64,000 nt of DNA from Streptomyces taklimakanensis (GTDB taxonomy: Bacteria > Actinomycetota > Actinomycetes > Streptomycetales > Streptomycetaceae). Below, piece by piece: positions 61,624 through 64,000 of the stretch. A program made the position numbers and the translations under genes. The stretch spans positions 4,218,001 to 4,282,000 of the forward strand of contig NZ_WIXO01000001.1 in the NCBI RefSeq assembly GCF_009709575.1, given 5' to 3'. Each line of letters opens with the position of its first letter. Position 1 is the stretch's first letter. The notes below the pieces were generated by a model. It had not been told where the DNA came from. It did no database searches and worked only from the letters and a program-made list of their open reading frames with translations.

Positions 61624-61827
61624 ATGCAGGCCACCGCGTACACCTACGACCCCGCGACCCGCAGCGGCGCCGTGCTCCTCGACGACGGCACGCCTCTCCC
61701 CTTCGACGCCGCCGCCTTCGACGCGGGCGGCCTGCGGCTGCTGCGACCGGGCCAACGGGTACGGATCGAGATCGACGGCGAGGGCGCCGACCGGCGGATC
61801 ACGTTGGTGACGCTGCAGACGTTCTGA
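61624..61827 (+). CDS. Small conserved protein, unknown function
   Basis: A 67-residue, probably all-beta protein from ATG 61624 ('MQATAYTYDPATRSGAVLLDDGTPLPFD', 'LRLLRPGQRVRIEID', 'RRITLVTLQTF'). The strand pattern is like a small OB or cold-shock-type barrel, but RNP motifs are absent. Its last 29 bases overlap the 3' end of cofC, which runs in the opposite direction. Function unknown. Confidence 0.75.
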   Translation: MQATAYTYDPATRSGAVLLDDGTPLPFDAAAFDAGGLRLLRPGQRVRIEIDGEGADRRITLVTLQTF

Positions 61828-62458
61828 GGGTGTGCGGGCCCACGCCCAGGGCCAGCGCCGCGGCCAGGTCCTCGCCGGTGTCCACGTCCCGCCGGACGCT
61901 CGCCACGTCCGGCAGCGCCAGCTCCACCGCCCCGGACCGCAGGTGCCGGACGCGTGAGGGACCGCCGAAGGCCGGCGCCAGAGCGGTGCCGCCGGACGCG
62001 GCGAGCAGGGTGGTGCCCACCCCCGCGGCGTCGGCCAGGAACGACCTCCGGTGCACCCGTGCCGCGCCCAGCACCCGCGCCAACTCGACCGGCCGCAGTG
62101 CCGGCAGGTCGGCGTTGAGCGCGGCCACCGCGGCACGGGGGCGCTCCGCCCGCACCACCGCCTCGCCGTGCCCCAGCGCGGGGTTCAGCCCGCCCGCCGG
62201 CACGTCCGGCACGACCCGCGCCCCCAGGGCGGCCAGCTCCGCCCCCGCCAGGGGATCGTCCGTGACGACCACCACCCCCTCCACCAGCGGGCACGCCAGG
62301 GCGGCGGCCACGGTGTCCTGGGCGAAGGCCAGGGCCAGACGGGGCCGCAGCTCCTCGCCGGCCGCCGCGGCGAGCCTGCTCTTGGCCCGGGACAGGGGCC
62401 TGAGGGGCACCACCAGCGTCCAGGCGGTCCCGGTCTGCGGTGTGTCGTCACGGTGCAT
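61799..62458 (-). CDS. cofC: 2-phospho-L-lactate guanylyltransferase (F420 synthesis)
   Basis: A 219-residue nucleotidyltransferase that activates 2-phospholactate (or PEP) with GTP for coenzyme F420. 'LVVPLRPLSRAKSRLAAAAGEELRPRLALAFAQDTVAAAL' is the nucleotide-binding opening, 'VVVTDDPLAGAELAALGARVVPD' follows, 'ALNADLPALRPVELARVL' carries the metal-binding Asp, and 'LRSGAVELALPDVASVRRDVDTGEDL' ends the fold. ATG 62458 has a GGGGGAG site about 11 bases upstream; ATG 62467 is nearly equal. The 3' end overlaps the convergent small gene. Confidence 0.9.
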   Translation of the reverse strand: MHRDDTPQTGTAWTLVVPLRPLSRAKSRLAAAAGEELRPRLALAFAQDTVAAALACPLVEGVVVVTDDPLAGAELAALGARVVPDVPAGGLNPALGHGEAVVRAERPRAAVAALNADLPALRPVELARVLGAARVHRRSFLADAAGVGTTLLAASGGTALAPAFGGPSRVRHLRSGAVELALPDVASVRRDVDTGEDLAAALALGVGPHTLRTSAASPT

Positions 62459-62601
62459 CGGCGCCATTCTCCCCCGCCGCCGGATCCGCCCGCCGCCCGC
62501 GGGGTTACGGTGTGCTCGACAGGGCGACGCCCCGGAGCGACACTTGTGCGGTTGTCCCGGCGGTGTGCGTGCCGCAGCAGGCAAGAGGAGATGGTGTCCC
62601 G

Positions 62602-63438
62602 GTGTCCCGCCGCAGAATCGGCTTCTGGTACCGCCTCGCAGCGGTTTTGGTGAAACCGCCCCTGGTGGCGCTGTTCAAGCGGGAGTGGCGGGGAATGGAG
62701 CACATTCCGGCCGAGGGCGGATTCATCACCGTGGTGAATCACAACTCCTATCTCGACCCGCTCTCCTACGCGCACTTCCAGTACAACACCGGGCGCGTCC
62801 CCCGCTTCCTGGCCAAGGACTCCCTGTTCAAGGGCGGATTCGTCGGCGCGGTGATGCGCGGCACCGGGCAGATCCCGGTCTACCGGGACAGCCTCGACGC
62901 GGCCAACGCCTTCCGCGCCGCCGTGGAGGCGATCGGCAAGGGCGAGTGCGTGGCCTTCTACCCCGAGGGCACCCTCACCCGCGATCCCGACATGTGGCCG
63001 ATGGAGGGCAAGACCGGTGCCGCCCGCGTCGCCCTGCTCACCAAGGCCCCCGTCATCCCCGTCGCACAGTGGGGCGCCAACGAGGCCGTACCGCCGTACG
63101 CCAGGCGGAACAGGGTGCGGCTCTTTCCGCGCAAGACCCTGAAGGTGCTGGCCGGGCCGCCCGTCGACCTCTCCCGGTTCCACGACCGGGAGCCCACCGC
63201 GGAACTGCTGCGCGAGGTCACCGACGTCCTCATGGACGCCATCACCGAGCTGTTGGTCGAACTGCGCGGCGAGCCCGCGCCCGCCCGACGCTACGACCGC
63301 CGCAGGGCGCTCGCCGGGGACCGGAGGGTGGCGGCCGCGCACCCCCCGGCCACATCGCCCGGCGCCGTGGACGCGGGGAGGACCACCGGGAGCGGGGCGG
63401 CCGTCGAGCGCGTGGCCGCCGAGGGGGGGAACGCGTGA
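62602..63438 (+). CDS. plsC: 1-acyl-sn-glycerol-3-phosphate acyltransferase (PlsC family)
   Basis: A 278-residue acyltransferase of phospholipid synthesis. The HX4D catalytic motif is in 'VVNHNSYLDPLSY' and the second motif in 'AFYPEGTLTRD'; 'VPRFLAKDSLFKGGFVGAVMRGTGQIPVYRD' and 'APVIPVAQWG' complete the pattern. The last 60 residues are a low-complexity Ala/Arg/Gly tail. GTG 62602 follows GAGGAG. It overlaps gpsA (GTGA at 63435-63438), so G3P supply and acylation genes are coupled. Confidence 0.92.
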   Translation: MSRRRIGFWYRLAAVLVKPPLVALFKREWRGMEHIPAEGGFITVVNHNSYLDPLSYAHFQYNTGRVPRFLAKDSLFKGGFVGAVMRGTGQIPVYRDSLDAANAFRAAVEAIGKGECVAFYPEGTLTRDPDMWPMEGKTGAARVALLTKAPVIPVAQWGANEAVPPYARRNRVRLFPRKTLKVLAGPPVDLSRFHDREPTAELLREVTDVLMDAITELLVELRGEPAPARRYDRRRALAGDRRVAAAHPPATSPGAVDAGRTTGSGAAVERVAAEGGNA

Positions 63439-64000
63439 CGCGCGTCGCCGTCTACGGCACCGGATCCTGGGGCACCGCCTTCGCGATGGTGCTCGCCGAC
63501 GCGGGCTGCGAGGTGACCCTGTGGGGACGCCGGGCCGCACTGGCCGAGGCGGTCAACACCACCCGCACCAACCCCGACTACCTGCCGGGCGTCACGCTCC
63601 CCGAGACCGTCCGCGCCACCACCGACCCCGCCGAGGCGGCCCGGGACGCGGAGTTCGCGGTGCTGGCGGTGCCCTCCCAGACCCTGCGCGACAACCTCGC
63701 CCGGTGGAGACCCCTGTTGTCCGCCGACACCGTGCTCGTCTCCCTGATGAAGGGCGTCGAACTCGGCACCGCCAAGCGGATGAGCGAGGTGATCGAGGAA
63801 GTGGCCGGAGCCGGCCGGGACCGGATCGCCGTGCTGTCCGGCCCCAACCTCGCGCGCGAGATAGCCGAGCGGCAGCCCGCCGCCTCCGTCGTCGCCTGCC
63901 GTGACGAGGAGGTGGCCCGCAGGCTCCAGGCCGTCTGCCACACCCCGTACTTCCGCCCGTACACCAACACCGACGTCGTCGGCTGCGAACTGGGCGGCGC
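63435..64000 (+). CDS. gpsA: Glycerol-3-phosphate dehydrogenase, N-terminal part (runs off the window)
   Basis: From GTG 63435 the frame is open to the right edge (188 codons). 'VAVYGTGSWGTAFAMVLADAG' is the NAD(P) motif, then 'LWGRR', 'AVLAVPSQTLRDNL', 'LVSLMKGVELGTAKRMSEVI' and 'AVLSGPNLAREIAERQPAASVVA' with substrate-site residues. It reduces dihydroxyacetone phosphate to glycerol-3-phosphate for PlsC and other acyltransferases. The C-terminal catalytic domain lies beyond the window. Confidence 0.95.
   Translation, partial: MTRVAVYGTGSWGTAFAMVLADAGCEVTLWGRRAALAEAVNTTRTNPDYLPGVTLPETVRATTDPAEAARDAEFAVLAVPSQTLRDNLARWRPLLSADTVLVSLMKGVELGTAKRMSEVIEEVAGAGRDRIAVLSGPNLAREIAERQPAASVVACRDEEVARRLQAVCHTPYFRPYTNTDVVGCELGG

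Overview
The window is chromosomal DNA from a high-GC actinomycete, almost certainly Streptomyces or a very close relative. Third codon positions are strongly G/C, GTG starts are frequent, hairpin terminators lack U-tracts, and conservon operons, a lysine-tailed HU protein (HupS type) and NdgR are present. From memory, the gene order matches the conserved core of S. coelicolor around SCO5485 to SCO5559; I could not check this by alignment. I found no insertion sequence, prophage, CRISPR array or secondary-metabolite cluster.

Layout. 1-13 kb: end of a thioesterase gene, a Dps ferritin, cysteine desulfurase plus mnmA (tRNA 2-thiouridine pathway), an amidase, two SDR enzymes, a methyltransferase, an NTF2-like gene remnant, a double-RCK channel-like protein, a MetE-like protein and ligA. 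13-26 kb: two membrane c-di-GMP proteins flank gatC-gatA-gatB and several oxidoreductases. The first (RmdB-like) has intact GGDEF and EAL motifs. The second has an intact GGDEF but a ruined EAL, and two BldD-like boxes lie upstream of it. 26-41 kb: branched-chain amino acid and serine synthesis (ilvB, ilvN, ilvC, serA, leuB, ilvE, cimA), interrupted by a proline catabolism module (PucR-type regulator, proline dehydrogenase, P5C dehydrogenase). ilvB and cimA each have a short leader peptide with Ile/Leu/Val codons followed by a terminator, so both look attenuated. 41-43 kb: acyl-CoA carboxylase beta and epsilon subunits and a small repeat-motif protein. 43.8-54 kb: two tandem conservons (cvnA-B-C-D twice) with stretches of complete nucleotide identity. 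54-57 kb: an FAH-family hydrolase, gltX, tRNA-Gln and two identical tRNA-Glu genes. 57-60 kb: ndgR divergent from leuC-leuD. 60-64 kb: small proteins, hupS, cofC (coenzyme F420 synthesis), plsC and the start of gpsA.

Functional links. GatCAB, GluRS (gltX) and tRNA-Gln together supply the indirect route to Gln-tRNA. ilvBNC, ilvE, leuBCD and cimA cover most of Ile/Val/Leu synthesis, under attenuation and probable NdgR control. The two c-di-GMP enzymes and two conservons are signalling modules of the developmental type known in Streptomyces.

Most interesting observations: the BldD-like box pair before the EAL-degenerate c-di-GMP gene, patchwork homogenisation between the tandem conservons, an Ile-Ile leader before cimA, a small protein with a repeated ANPRRT motif, a low-GC3 island inside ligA, and an SDR lacking its catalytic lysine.
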